Source of the DNA: Verrucomicrobiota bacterium
GTDB taxonomy: Bacteria; Verrucomicrobiota; Kiritimatiellia; SS1-B-03-39; UBA6053
NCBI GenBank assembly: GCA_020831625.1
Contig: JAFIGD010000023.1
Coordinates: 1-64,000, forward strand
DNA length: 64,000 bases
Direction: 5' to 3'
The notes beneath the pieces are model-generated. The model ran no database searches. It was given only the letters and a program-made list of their open reading frames with translations, and was not told the DNA's origin. Below, piece after piece: positions 43,540 through 52,057 of this stretch. Position numbers and translations under genes: made by a program. Every line of letters begins with the position of its first letter. Within the stretch, counting starts at the first letter, position 1.

Positions 43540-45314
43540 TAGAACGCCTGCCCCAGACTCACATAAAACTGCCAGGGATCATCAATCTCACGGCGGCGGT
43601 TCAGCGGCACCGCGAAATCCAGCCGCAACGGACCCACCGGCGTGAAGTACCGCAGCCCCAGCCCCGCGCCCCAGCGGAAATCATCCACCGTCTCGTCAAA
43701 CCACACCTCCTCGGTCACCGCGCCCCCGTCCAGAAACGCGGTGATGCCGAACGAATCGCCCAGCCGCCACCGGAGTTCCTGACTCAGCAGAATCATCGAC
43801 CGTCCCCCGGTCGGAACCCCGTCCTCCAGCGGCCCCACCGTTTGGTAAGGATATCCCCGAAGACTTCCGCCGCCGCCGGTGAAGTACCGCTCGTCCGTCG
43901 GGATCGCGTTGCGGGCCTCGCCCGCGATCACCGCGAGCGCCGCCCGGCCCGCCCAGTCGATCTCCGGTGACCGCAACAGGCGTTGGTACAGCGTTCCCGA
44001 CACCCGGGACTTCACAAAAAACAATTCGCCGTCGGGCACGTCCACATACGGAGCCGCGCCGACGGAAATCCGGTAGCCCCGGCGCGGATCCAGCGTGTCA
44101 TCGCTCCCGTCCCGGGACAGACCCAGGGGGAGATACGCCAAAGAAAAATCACGGGTGCCCTGCGCATCCGAAACGGATGAATATCGATATCCAAGTCCCG
44201 CATCCCCATGCCACCCCCACACCAGCGGGCGGTCGAAAACCGCCAGCAGCCCCACCCGCTCCGATTCATACGCCCGGGTATCCTCCACCTCCTGGGACGC
44301 GCGCAGGGTGAGCGTTTGATCCACCCGCCTCACGTCCGGCCGGCGGAAAACGATTTCCCCGCCGAATCCCTCCTCGGACACGCCATACTCGAGACTCAGC
44401 CGTTCCCCTCTGCGCAAAAAATTACGGTGTTCCCAGCCCGCCAGACTCCACCAGCCCTGGTCATTCCGGTATCCGCCCGCCAGTGTCACCGAACGTGGTT
44501 TCCGCTCCGACACCTCCACCCGGATCGGCAGCAGCCCCTCATCGTCCGGTTCATCCACCGTCAGTACCCGAAGCGTTGAGAACAAATCCGCGCCCAGAAA
44601 ACGCCGGCGGGCCAGGCGCACCAGATCCCCGTCATACTGATCTCCCCGCTCCCAGGGAATTTTCCGCTCTAGAAATGCGGGGTCCGTCCGCTCCAGCCCT
44701 TCAAAGGTGACCGTGCCGAAAGACAGGATCTCCCCCCGGCGCACCCGGAAGGTGACATCCACCGCCCGGGCGGCATGCACCACAACCACCTCCCGCTCGA
44801 CCACGGCCGGGAACGGCCGGCCCTCCGCGCGCAGCCGCATCAACAAACGCTCCTCCGCGTCAAGAATCCGGCCGGCTTCCGCGGGATGCTCCGGGCCCAG
44901 TTCCAGTTCATCCCTGTCCGGACGCGAAAGCGTTTGACCGCTTTCCGCATCCACGATCCGCACGTGCCGCAAAGTGTAGGGCTCGCCCCGATCCACCACA
45001 AACCGAACCCTCGGCCGCCGCCGGTCCAGCTCAAACACCGTCTCAATTTCGGCGGCATAAAATCCGCGCGACCGCAAAACTTCCTGATACAAGGGGGGAT
45101 CCCGCCGGGCCCGCCGCCGAAGCTGCACCTCCGACAGCGGTGGCCGATTCTCCAGGGACCGCATCACCGAGGCCGCCTCCAGCTCACGCCGCATCTCCCG
45201 GTCCGGCACACCGTCAATGCGCACCCGATACCGGATTTCCTCCCCCGCGGCACTTCCCGGAAGTCCAAAAAAGATCAGGCACAGCCCAAAAACCAAATTC
45301 CGACGCAATCGCAT
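43539..45314 (-). CDS. tamA: TamA/BamA-like outer-membrane Omp85 protein
   Basis: The 591-residue protein has a signal peptide (about 1-24), periplasmic POTRA-type domains (about 25-265; e.g. RRPRVRFVVDRGEPYTLRHVRIVD and LSFGTVTFEGLERTDP regions) and a 16-strand-like C-terminal barrel with GGGGSLRGYPYQTVGP (VRGF/Y-type motif in loop 6) ending in an aromatic residue (LGQAF). Length and arrangement match TamA. The partner tamB follows directly. It may help insert outer-membrane proteins or move lipids to the outer membrane. Confidence 0.9.
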   Translation of the reverse strand: MRLRRNLVFGLCLIFFGLPGSAAGEEIRYRVRIDGVPDREMRRELEAASVMRSLENRPPLSEVQLRRRARRDPPLYQEVLRSRGFYAAEIETVFELDRRRPRVRFVVDRGEPYTLRHVRIVDAESGQTLSRPDRDELELGPEHPAEAGRILDAEERLLMRLRAEGRPFPAVVEREVVVVHAARAVDVTFRVRRGEILSFGTVTFEGLERTDPAFLERKIPWERGDQYDGDLVRLARRRFLGADLFSTLRVLTVDEPDDEGLLPIRVEVSERKPRSVTLAGGYRNDQGWWSLAGWEHRNFLRRGERLSLEYGVSEEGFGGEIVFRRPDVRRVDQTLTLRASQEVEDTRAYESERVGLLAVFDRPLVWGWHGDAGLGYRYSSVSDAQGTRDFSLAYLPLGLSRDGSDDTLDPRRGYRISVGAAPYVDVPDGELFFVKSRVSGTLYQRLLRSPEIDWAGRAALAVIAGEARNAIPTDERYFTGGGGSLRGYPYQTVGPLEDGVPTGGRSMILLSQELRWRLGDSFGITAFLDGGAVTEEVWFDETVDDFRWGAGLGLRYFTPVGPLRLDFAVPLNRRREIDDPWQFYVSLGQAF

Positions 45315-45511
45315 GTCTTTCTCTTCCCATCTTCACGGCAATACGCAAGTCTAATGCGTCCGCTTTCCGGTTCCCGGGCGCATCCCGCAATCGGTAAAAG
45401 GTAACATCCCTCAAGCGGCCTACCCGCTTTTTTATTCCCTTAACGCTCGATTCCGTTTCAGGTGTCGGTTAATAAAAATAACCCTTCCTAAGTTAACACA
45501 CACGAATCACC
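45315..45511 (+). promoter_or_regulatory. Divergent intergenic region with promoter-like element before the beta-helix gene
   Basis: The gap between tamA and the beta-helix gene holds TCGGTT (45465-45470), 18 bases and TAAGTT (45489-45494). The segment AATAACCCTTCCTAA recurs almost exactly before the FHA gene (53403-53418). No Shine-Dalgarno sequence precedes the ATG at 45512, and the predicted leader is about 11 bases. Confidence 0.35.
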
Positions 45512-47689
45512 ATGCCCGCACTCCACATTTCCCCCTCCGGCGACGACCGGAATTCCGGCTCCGAATCCGCCCCCCTGCAAAGCCTCTCCGCGGCCCGGAA
45601 CCGGGTAAGGGAGATCCTTCAAACCCGCGCCCCCGGCACGCCGAAGGAGGATGTCGTCGTAAAGCTGACCGCCGGCACGCACCGGCTGGAGGAAACGCTG
45701 ACTCTGGGACCCGAAGATTGCGGGAACGGCACCTTTCAAGTGATTTGGGAGGGCAGTGAGGACGGAGGCACCCTTCTCAGCTCCGGCGTTCCGCTCACCG
45801 GCTGGACCCGCTGCGAAAACGATCTGCCGGATGTTCCGGAAGACGTGCGGGGCAAGGTCTGGGTCGCGCAACTGACGCCGGGAACCGCTGTCAACACCCT
45901 CTACGGCCCCGGCGGAAGCATTCCCCGGGCCAAAGGAAAGGCTGTTCAACCACTTCGGATCCCCCGGCCGGAAGCGGCCGAGCGCTTCGGTCCCGACGGC
46001 CCCATTCCGGGTGAAATGTGGTCCGATAAACCGGAAGGCGTCTGGCTGCATGACCGGTTCCGCTTTGCCGAGGGGGCGATCACACCCGCCGCGGATTTGC
46101 ACGAGGCGGAATTTCTCATCATTCCGGCCATGCAATGGACCATGAATATCCTGCCGCCGGCAGACATTGATTTCACCACACGCATCGTGACGCTGGCCAA
46201 ACCCTGCACGTATCCGATCGGAGTTCCCCACTGCGCCCCGGAAGGATCCATCTGGCTGGAGAACAGCCTCAGCGTGCTCTCTCCCGGGCATTGGGTCTAT
46301 CACGCCGACACCGCGAAACTGTATTATTGCCCGGAAGGTGACAAACCGGACGCGGAACTGACGGCGGGCAGTCTGGTGGAATACATCCGCATCGAGGGTC
46401 TGGAGGAGCGGGCGGTAAAAGGGATCCGGCTCCGCAACCTGACCTTCACACACAGCAACCGCTACCGGTTTCACGGGCTGACCGGACGCGGCATCCAGCA
46501 CGACTGGGAAATGCACGACGCCGCCACCTGCATGGTCCGGCTGCGTCACGCGGAAGACTGCTCCGTGGAACACTGCCGCTTCACCGAAGGCGGCGCCGGC
46601 GGCGTCCGGCTCGATCTGGCCTGCCGGGATAACCGGGTGGAGGACTGTGAGTTCGCCCGCCTGGGCGGCTGCGGCATTGTGCTCTGCGGCTATGGCCTGG
46701 GCCGGAAATACCTCAACCGCAACAATCACATCCTCCGCAACCATTTGCATCACCTCGGCCGGGCCTACTGGCACTGCCCGGGAATTTTCATCTGGCAGAG
46801 CGGTGAAAACCGCGTGGCCGACAACCATATCCACGACCTCCCCTACACCGGCATTGTCTGTTCCGGCCGCACGCTTTTCGACCGGGGCGGGAAAGGCGAA
46901 TGCAGCCGAACCATCGACTGGGACGCGGTGGAGGCGCAGTGCGGAAAGGGTTACGAGCACAACGTATGGTACTACGGCAGCCTGCCGAGCTGGTGGATGC
47001 GCGAACCGCTCATGCACGCCCGTGACAATCTCATCGAGTACAACCGCATTCACGATGTAATGAAGGTGATGGGCGACGGCAACGGGATCTACATCTCCGG
47101 CGCCGGCGGCGGCAACGTGGTCCGCTTCAATGTGGTCGGCCCCTGCCCCTCCCCCACCATGGCCGAGGGCATTCGCTGCGATGACGATCAACATCACACA
47201 ATACTGCACGGAAACCTCATCTTCCAGCAGGGCGGCGGTGCCACCGGCATTACCCTCAAAGGGGTCAACCGCGTCACCAACAACATCATCGCCACATCCC
47301 TGACCACCCCCGTGCGGGGATTCCTTTCCCTGGAAACCGGACCGCTCAACGGTTCGGTGATTCAGCGCAACATCCTCCTCACCACCGCCCCGGATCAGCG
47401 CTTTGTCAACGACTTGCGCATTCACGGTCAGGGCCGCAAGGCCCGGCTGCGCGATACCGAGAGCGACCGGAATGTGTACTGGTGCCTCGGGGATCCGGAG
47501 GCCGGCCCCCGCTTCCTCGCCACCGCGCAATCCTTCGGCACCGACACCGACAGCCTTGCCGCCGACCCGGGTTTCGTGGCCCCCGGAAACGGCGACTTCC
47601 GTCTCAAACCCGGTGCCGCCGCGCTCCGGACCGGATTTCAGCCGCTGCCGCTGGAACGGATGTTCGGTACAGAGAGCAACCCGCTTTAA
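45512..47689 (+). CDS. Right-handed parallel beta-helix protein
   Basis: The 725-residue protein begins with HISPSGDDRNSGSESAPLQS, the typical opening of pectate-lyase-like PbH1 proteins, and has many short turns such as NRVEDCEFARLGGCGIVL, NHILRNHLHH and NLIEYNRIHDV (about 340-620) with regular Asn/His/Gly spacing. Such folds are common in polysaccharide lyases, hydrolases and epimerases. No signal peptide is visible, so it may be cytoplasmic or exported by other means. The sulfatase gene starts 41 bases downstream, suggesting joint action on a sulfated glycan. Confidence 0.8.
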   Translation: MPALHISPSGDDRNSGSESAPLQSLSAARNRVREILQTRAPGTPKEDVVVKLTAGTHRLEETLTLGPEDCGNGTFQVIWEGSEDGGTLLSSGVPLTGWTRCENDLPDVPEDVRGKVWVAQLTPGTAVNTLYGPGGSIPRAKGKAVQPLRIPRPEAAERFGPDGPIPGEMWSDKPEGVWLHDRFRFAEGAITPAADLHEAEFLIIPAMQWTMNILPPADIDFTTRIVTLAKPCTYPIGVPHCAPEGSIWLENSLSVLSPGHWVYHADTAKLYYCPEGDKPDAELTAGSLVEYIRIEGLEERAVKGIRLRNLTFTHSNRYRFHGLTGRGIQHDWEMHDAATCMVRLRHAEDCSVEHCRFTEGGAGGVRLDLACRDNRVEDCEFARLGGCGIVLCGYGLGRKYLNRNNHILRNHLHHLGRAYWHCPGIFIWQSGENRVADNHIHDLPYTGIVCSGRTLFDRGGKGECSRTIDWDAVEAQCGKGYEHNVWYYGSLPSWWMREPLMHARDNLIEYNRIHDVMKVMGDGNGIYISGAGGGNVVRFNVVGPCPSPTMAEGIRCDDDQHHTILHGNLIFQQGGGATGITLKGVNRVTNNIIATSLTTPVRGFLSLETGPLNGSVIQRNILLTTAPDQRFVNDLRIHGQGRKARLRDTESDRNVYWCLGDPEAGPRFLATAQSFGTDTDSLAADPGFVAPGNGDFRLKPGAAALRTGFQPLPLERMFGTESNPL

Positions 47690-47730
47690 TTTCAGAAGAT
47701 GACCGGACCGCTGAAATAAATACGAATCCG

Positions 47731-49110
47731 ATGAACTCACAAACCCCCTCTCCGTCGAAGCCCCCGCCCAACATCCTTGTTTTCTTCGTGGATCAGCAAC
47801 GCTGGGACACCCTCGGGTTGAACGGTTATCCGGCGGGACTGACACCCAATTTTGACCGGCTGGCGCGTCAGGGAACCTTTTTCAAGCAGGCGGTCACACC
47901 GCAGCCCGTCTGCGGTCCGGCGCGGAGCTGCATACAGACCGGCCAGTACGCCACCACCACCGGGGTGTGGAAAAACGGGCCGGGGCTTAAACCGGACGCG
48001 CCCAAACTGGCGGAATGCTTTAACCGTGCCGGATACCATACCGCCTATTTCGGCAAGTGGCATCTTTCCGGAGACAGCGACGAAACCGCGCCGGTTCAGG
48101 AGGCAAACCGGGGAGGCTACCGCCACTGGCTGGGAGCGAACTGTGTGGAACTGACAAGCGGCCCCTATTCCGCGAGACTGTGGGACAACGAAAATAATGA
48201 AGTCAACCTGCCCGGATACCGGGTGGATGCTCAAACCGACGTCATGCTCGACTATCTTCATGACCGCGCCAAAGACAAACAGCCGTTTCTTTGTTTTCAT
48301 TCGTATCTCGAACCCCATCACCAGAACAGTCACGACAACTATCCCGCCCCGAACGGCTATGAGGATCTCTACCGCTATGCCCCCCTCCCGCCGGACCTTC
48401 AAGCGCTCGGTGGCTCCGCGCCGCAACACTGGCCCGGCTATTGCGGGATGATCAAACGGCTCGACGAGGCCCTGGGACGCACCATGGATCTGCTCGAATC
48501 CACCGGACTGGCGGAGAACACGGTTGTGGTCTATCTCAGCGATCACGGCTGTCATTTCAAAACTCGCAACGCCGAATACAAACGCTCGCCGCACGAAAGT
48601 TCCGTGCGCATCCCTCTGGCGTTCTGGGGCCCCGGCTGGAACGGCGGCGGGGAGCGGAACGAGGCCGCCAGCCTGGTCGATCTCATGCCCACCCTTCTGG
48701 ATACCGCCGGCATTGAAATGCCGGCGGCCGTTCAGGGCCGGTCCCTGTGCGCGCTGCGCGGAGGCGCACCCGCCGACTGGCCCGAAGACACCCTGATCCA
48801 ATTCGGCGATGCCTGGCTGCCGCCGGGACGCGCCCTGCGCACGAACCGCTGGAAATATGCCGTGACCGCACGTGAAGCGGATGCGCGCAAAGCCGCTGCG
48901 GAACAGTACCGCGAAACCCACCTCTATGATTTACACAGCGACCCGTACGAGTTGAACAATCTTGCCGGGCGGGCCTCGCATCGTGAACTCAGTGACCGAC
49001 TGGCAAAGCGCCTGTCAGACCGTATGGCTGAGGCGGGAGAGCCCCCCGCCACCATCCTGCCCGCAGAAGAAACATGCGCGGGACAGACCCTAGTCGAGTA
49101 TCCGGGATAA
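47731..49110 (+). CDS. Sulfatase, formylglycine type (S1 family)
   Basis: It hydrolyses sulfate esters. The 459-residue protein has ILVFFVDQQRWDTLG at the start (metal ligands, DQ variant), the maturation motif CGPARSCIQTGQY (Cys converted to formylglycine, about 60), FGKWHLSGD, and VVYLSDHGCHF. The frame upstream to 47482 is a shadow. No signal peptide is present, so it would act in the cytoplasm on imported sugars or substrates, unlike most exported sulfatases. It is probably co-transcribed with the beta-helix gene. The formylglycine-generating enzyme is not in the window. Confidence 0.9.
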   Translation: MNSQTPSPSKPPPNILVFFVDQQRWDTLGLNGYPAGLTPNFDRLARQGTFFKQAVTPQPVCGPARSCIQTGQYATTTGVWKNGPGLKPDAPKLAECFNRAGYHTAYFGKWHLSGDSDETAPVQEANRGGYRHWLGANCVELTSGPYSARLWDNENNEVNLPGYRVDAQTDVMLDYLHDRAKDKQPFLCFHSYLEPHHQNSHDNYPAPNGYEDLYRYAPLPPDLQALGGSAPQHWPGYCGMIKRLDEALGRTMDLLESTGLAENTVVVYLSDHGCHFKTRNAEYKRSPHESSVRIPLAFWGPGWNGGGERNEAASLVDLMPTLLDTAGIEMPAAVQGRSLCALRGGAPADWPEDTLIQFGDAWLPPGRALRTNRWKYAVTAREADARKAAAEQYRETHLYDLHSDPYELNNLAGRASHRELSDRLAKRLSDRMAEAGEPPATILPAEETCAGQTLVEYPG

Positions 49111-49164
49111 ACCGGGGCAACGGCCCCCCAAAGCGCCATCGCCCTGCCTGCTGCCTGTCAGTAA

Positions 49165-49198
49165 ACAAAAAAGGCGTTTCCCGCCGGGAAAACGCCTT
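49165..49198 (-). terminator. Rho-independent terminator after tRNA-Gly
   Basis: On the minus strand, arms AAGGCGTTT and AAACGCCTT flank a CCCGGCGG-containing top, and TTTTTTG follows. It ends the infA-tRNA-Gly transcript. Confidence 0.8.
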
Positions 49199-49205
49199 GA
49201 AAATA

Positions 49206-49279
49206 TGGAGCGGCCAGCGGGAATTGAACCCGCGTGTCCTGCGTGGGAGGCAGGTGCATTACCACTATGCTATGGCCGC
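49206..49279 (-). tRNA. tRNA-Gly(CCC)
   Basis: The 74-base cloverleaf has a seven-base acceptor stem (GCGGCCA/TGGCCGC), D-arm GCAT...ATGC, anticodon stem CCTGC/GCAGG with loop CTCCCAC (anticodon CCC, reading GGG), T-arm GCGGG-TTCAATT-CCCGC, U73 discriminator as usual for glycine and an encoded CCA end. It lies six bases downstream of infA and just before the terminator. Confidence 0.95.
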
Positions 49280-49285
49280 GAAACG

Positions 49286-49516
49286 CTAGTTGCGGTGGCG
49301 GAAGGTGATCCGCCCTTTGGTCAGGTCATACGGGGAAATTTCCACCTGCACCCGGTCACCGGTGGTGATCCGGATAAAGTGTTTCCGCATTTTGCCGCTG
49401 ATGTGCGCAAGAATTTCATGCCCGTTCTCCAACTGCACTTTGTACATGGTTGCGGGAAGGACTTGATTGACGACACCGTCAACCTGAATGAGATCTTGAT
49501 CTTTTTTAGCTGGCAT
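49286..49516 (-). CDS. infA: Translation initiation factor IF-1
   Basis: IF-1 binds the ribosomal A-site during initiation. The 76-residue single OB-fold protein matches the family over its whole length ([48 protein letters not shown]). It is slightly extended by three N-terminal residues. The tRNA-Gly gene follows six bases after its stop, so both are probably processed from one transcript. No strong ribosome-binding site is seen before the ATG. Confidence 0.97.
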   Translation of the reverse strand: MPAKKDQDLIQVDGVVNQVLPATMYKVQLENGHEILAHISGKMRKHFIRITTGDRVQVEISPYDLTKGRITFRHRN

Positions 49517-49543
49517 AATGAAAAGGGGTTAAACAGGAGCCAG

Positions 49544-49572
49544 CACATAACCTTTTTTTGGTTGTTTGACAA
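49544..49572 (-). promoter_or_regulatory. Putative promoter for infA
   Basis: TTGTCA, 17 bases and TATGTG on the minus strand give a leader of about 20 bases before the infA ATG. Confidence 0.45.
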
Positions 49573-49611
49573 CAAGATACGCGGGGAATTTATTTCAAAC
49601 AGCCCTTGGTC

Positions 49612-50280
49612 TCAGGCCTGAATCCGGTTTTTGCCCAGCGCGTATGCCAGTTCCTGCAGACTTTCAATAATTCTGGCGTCCACCAGATGAACCCCGGTCG
49701 GAACCTGAATATGTTTATAGGCCAGATTCAAAATCGCCCGAATGCCGCACTGTACCATCAGATCGGCGACACCCTGCGCGGCCGGGGCCGGCACCGCAAT
49801 CAGCCCGATGTCCACCTGCTGATCGCCGCATACCTCTTTGAAACGGTCGATCGGCATCACATTGACATCGCCGACTTTCCGTCCAAACAGACTGGAATCC
49901 TGATCAAACAATCCGCAAATCTCAAACCCCCGCTGGGTGAACGCGCCGTGCTCCGCCAGGGAGCGCCCCAAATTGCCCGCGCCCACGATCACAACCCGGT
50001 GCACAATATCCGCCCCCAGCACCTGGCGAAGCACCAGCTCCAGCTGTTCCGTCTCATATCCTTTCTTCGAAATCCCGCTCAAATCCAAATGCGATAAATC
50101 CTGCCGGACGGTCGAACTGGTCAGCCCCAACGCCTCCGCGATCTGCTGCGAGGAGGCCCAGACCACATCCTCTTCCCTCAATTCCTGAACGTGCACCAAA
50201 TATTTCGGCAGCCGACGGATCACCGGCTGCGGGATTTTCGGTTCAGGCTCTTTTAAAAAGGACATGAATTTTTTAGGCAT
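49612..50280 (-). CDS. rex: Rex redox-sensing transcriptional repressor
   Basis: Rex senses the NADH/NAD ratio and represses fermentation and respiration genes. The 222-residue protein has an N-terminal winged helix (about 15-80; PKYLVHVQELREEDVVWASS, ALGLTSSTVRQDLSHL) and a Rossmann NADH domain with VIVGAGNLGRSLAEHG (about 95-110) and the C-terminal domain-swapped helix. Starts at 50280 (ATG), 50265 (ATG) and 50340 (TTG) are possible; I use 50280. No Rex operator is recognised near it. Its presence fits the pflA and rnfB genes of an anaerobic metabolism. Confidence 0.92.
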   Translation of the reverse strand: MPKKFMSFLKEPEPKIPQPVIRRLPKYLVHVQELREEDVVWASSQQIAEALGLTSSTVRQDLSHLDLSGISKKGYETEQLELVLRQVLGADIVHRVVIVGAGNLGRSLAEHGAFTQRGFEICGLFDQDSSLFGRKVGDVNVMPIDRFKEVCGDQQVDIGLIAVPAPAAQGVADLMVQCGIRAILNLAYKHIQVPTGVHLVDARIIESLQELAYALGKNRIQA

Positions 50281-50350
50281 GTCGTCACCATGGCAAAGAA
50301 AATCAACGGGGTAAAGCGTTCCTTCAAGAAAATTCCACAAAGTTTCCCGC

Positions 50351-50379
50351 TTGCGCAGACTCCATTCTCATGCTAGCCA
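50351..50379 (+). promoter_or_regulatory. Putative promoter for the DnaQ-like exonuclease gene
   Basis: TTGCGC, 17 bases and TAGCCA; the -10 ends seven bases before the ATG at 50387, without a ribosome-binding site between. Confidence 0.35.
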
Positions 50380-50386
50380 ACTCCCC

Positions 50387-50998
50387 ATGATAAATTTTGT
50401 CGCTTTTGATCTGGAAACCACCGGCATTCAACCCGATACCGATGCCATCGTTGAAATCGGAGCCGTTAAATTCATTGACGGCCTCCCGCAACCGCCTTTT
50501 TCCGCCTTGGTGAACCCCCAGCGGAAAATCCCCCCGGACGCGATCGCGGTTCACGGGATCACCGACGCCGAAGTCGCCGACAAGCCGCCGGTGCGGGATC
50601 ACATGGGACCACTCGCCGAATATTGCGGCGATCTGCCCATGGTGGCCCACAACGCCCGATTCGATTTCAAATTTCTCGAGGCCGCAGTGAAACGCGAAAA
50701 AACCAAAGCGCCAACCGGCGTGCTGCTCGACACCCACTCCTTGTCCAAAAAAGTCTTCCCCGGCCTCTTGAATTATCGTCTGGAAACCCTGACCAAGCAC
50801 TTTGAATTCCCCAACACTGTGTTCCACCGCGCCTATGAGGATGCGGAATACTGCGGACGGATTTTCCTCCGGATTCTGGAAACCCTGGAACGGAACCATC
50901 ACTCCACCTCGGTTGCGTCGCTGCTGGCCCTCTCCGAAATGAGAGAGATGCGGCTTCCGCAAATTGCGGTTCAAGCCGAACAACTCGGCCTTTTTTAG
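50387..50998 (+). CDS. DnaQ/DEDDh 3'-5' exonuclease (PolC/epsilon type)
   Basis: Proofreading or repair exonuclease. The 203-residue protein has NFVAFDLETTGIQPDTD (ExoI, about 3-18), VAHNARFDFKFL (ExoII) and AYEDAEYCGRI (ExoIII-epsilon, HX-type with upstream His). The domain fills most of the chain, and a C-terminal helical tail follows. It may be a stand-alone epsilon-like subunit or a DNA-repair exonuclease. I use the ATG at 50387; the longer frame starts inside the promoter. It is divergent from rex. Confidence 0.85.
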   Translation: MINFVAFDLETTGIQPDTDAIVEIGAVKFIDGLPQPPFSALVNPQRKIPPDAIAVHGITDAEVADKPPVRDHMGPLAEYCGDLPMVAHNARFDFKFLEAAVKREKTKAPTGVLLDTHSLSKKVFPGLLNYRLETLTKHFEFPNTVFHRAYEDAEYCGRIFLRILETLERNHHSTSVASLLALSEMREMRLPQIAVQAEQLGLF

Positions 50999-51010
50999 AC
51001 CCGTTCCCCC

Positions 51011-51038
51011 TTGATCCATCAAACTCCGGGGCTATAGT
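51011..51038 (+). promoter_or_regulatory. Putative promoter for the exosortase gene
   Basis: TTGATC, 16 bases and TATAGT; the -10 ends five bases before the ATG at 51044, without a Shine-Dalgarno sequence. The predicted mRNA begins at or near the start codon. Confidence 0.5.
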
Positions 51039-51043
51039 AAGCG

Positions 51044-52057
51044 ATGGACTCTCCGCAAAGCAATCTCTTCAATCCGGACCTTAAGCTTGCAACCCTTCGC
51101 AAAGGCGAACTGCTGAATCTGTTGATGGCCGCGGGATTGATCAGCATTTTTTTCCTGACCTTCCATTATTTCGGAAACTCTCAGGAAACACACGGTGTGT
51201 GGGGCCGGTCGGCGTTTCACTGGCTGACCTTCAGATGGTCTATCGGCAGTGTGTCGCTCGGTAACGGGGATTATTCACACGGGTATCTGATTCCGGCCTT
51301 TTCGGTTCTGGTCCTGTGGCTCAAACGCCACGAAATTCAGGCGGCCCCCAAAAAAGCGGCCCCGATCTTTATCGTGGCGATCATCGGCTCCCTTATTCTG
51401 CATTACCTGGGCCTCAAAACGCAACAGACTCGGATTTCGCTTTTCGGCATGATCGGCCTGCTCTGGAGCATCCCCGGCTATCTCTACGGCTGGAAGCTGG
51501 CATGGCTGATTCTCTTCCCCTGCGCGTTTCTAATTTTCGGAATTCCCCTTGAACTGTTCGAAAACATGACCCTTCCCCTGCGCTTCATCAACACCGAGGT
51601 CGCGGTCTCCGCCCTTCAGGGACTGGGCATCGAGGTACGCCAGGTCGGCACCGCAATTTACGGACCGCCCTTTGATGCCACCGCCGAATTGAAACTGGAC
51701 GTGGCCGACGCCTGCTCCGGGATCCGGTCGATCACCGCCATGACCGCCCTGGCAGCGGGATACGGATATCTGATGATGAACACCCTGTGGTCCAAATGGC
51801 TGATTTTCCTCTCCTCCATCCCCCTGGCCATGGTCGGCAACATGTTTCGAATTATTGCCATCGGCATTATTGCCGAAGCCTTCGGCACCGATGTTGCCGC
51901 CGGAGTAATCCACGATTATTCCGGATTTCTCGTCTTCGGCATGGCCATCGCCCTGATGGTCGCCCTGAGCACCCTGCTCAACCGGATTGACAGCCGTATT
52001 CTTGCCCGTTTCAACAAAATTGACCCGTCATGTCCCAGCGCCAACGCCAGTATCTAA
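51044..52057 (+). CDS. Exosortase
   Basis: Exosortases are inner-membrane transpeptidase-like enzymes that recognise PEP-CTERM-type tails of exported proteins. The 337-residue protein has about eight membrane helices, GDYSHGYLIPAFSVLVLW (about 75-92), the active-site Cys224 in ADACSGIRS with Arg228, Arg269 in NMFRI, and His290 in IHDYSGFLVF. All catalytic residues are kept. The EpsI gene begins 28 bases before its stop. No protein ending in a PEP-CTERM tail is encoded in the window. Confidence 0.92.
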   Translation: MDSPQSNLFNPDLKLATLRKGELLNLLMAAGLISIFFLTFHYFGNSQETHGVWGRSAFHWLTFRWSIGSVSLGNGDYSHGYLIPAFSVLVLWLKRHEIQAAPKKAAPIFIVAIIGSLILHYLGLKTQQTRISLFGMIGLLWSIPGYLYGWKLAWLILFPCAFLIFGIPLELFENMTLPLRFINTEVAVSALQGLGIEVRQVGTAIYGPPFDATAELKLDVADACSGIRSITAMTALAAGYGYLMMNTLWSKWLIFLSSIPLAMVGNMFRIIAIGIIAEAFGTDVAAGVIHDYSGFLVFGMAIALMVALSTLLNRIDSRILARFNKIDPSCPSANASI

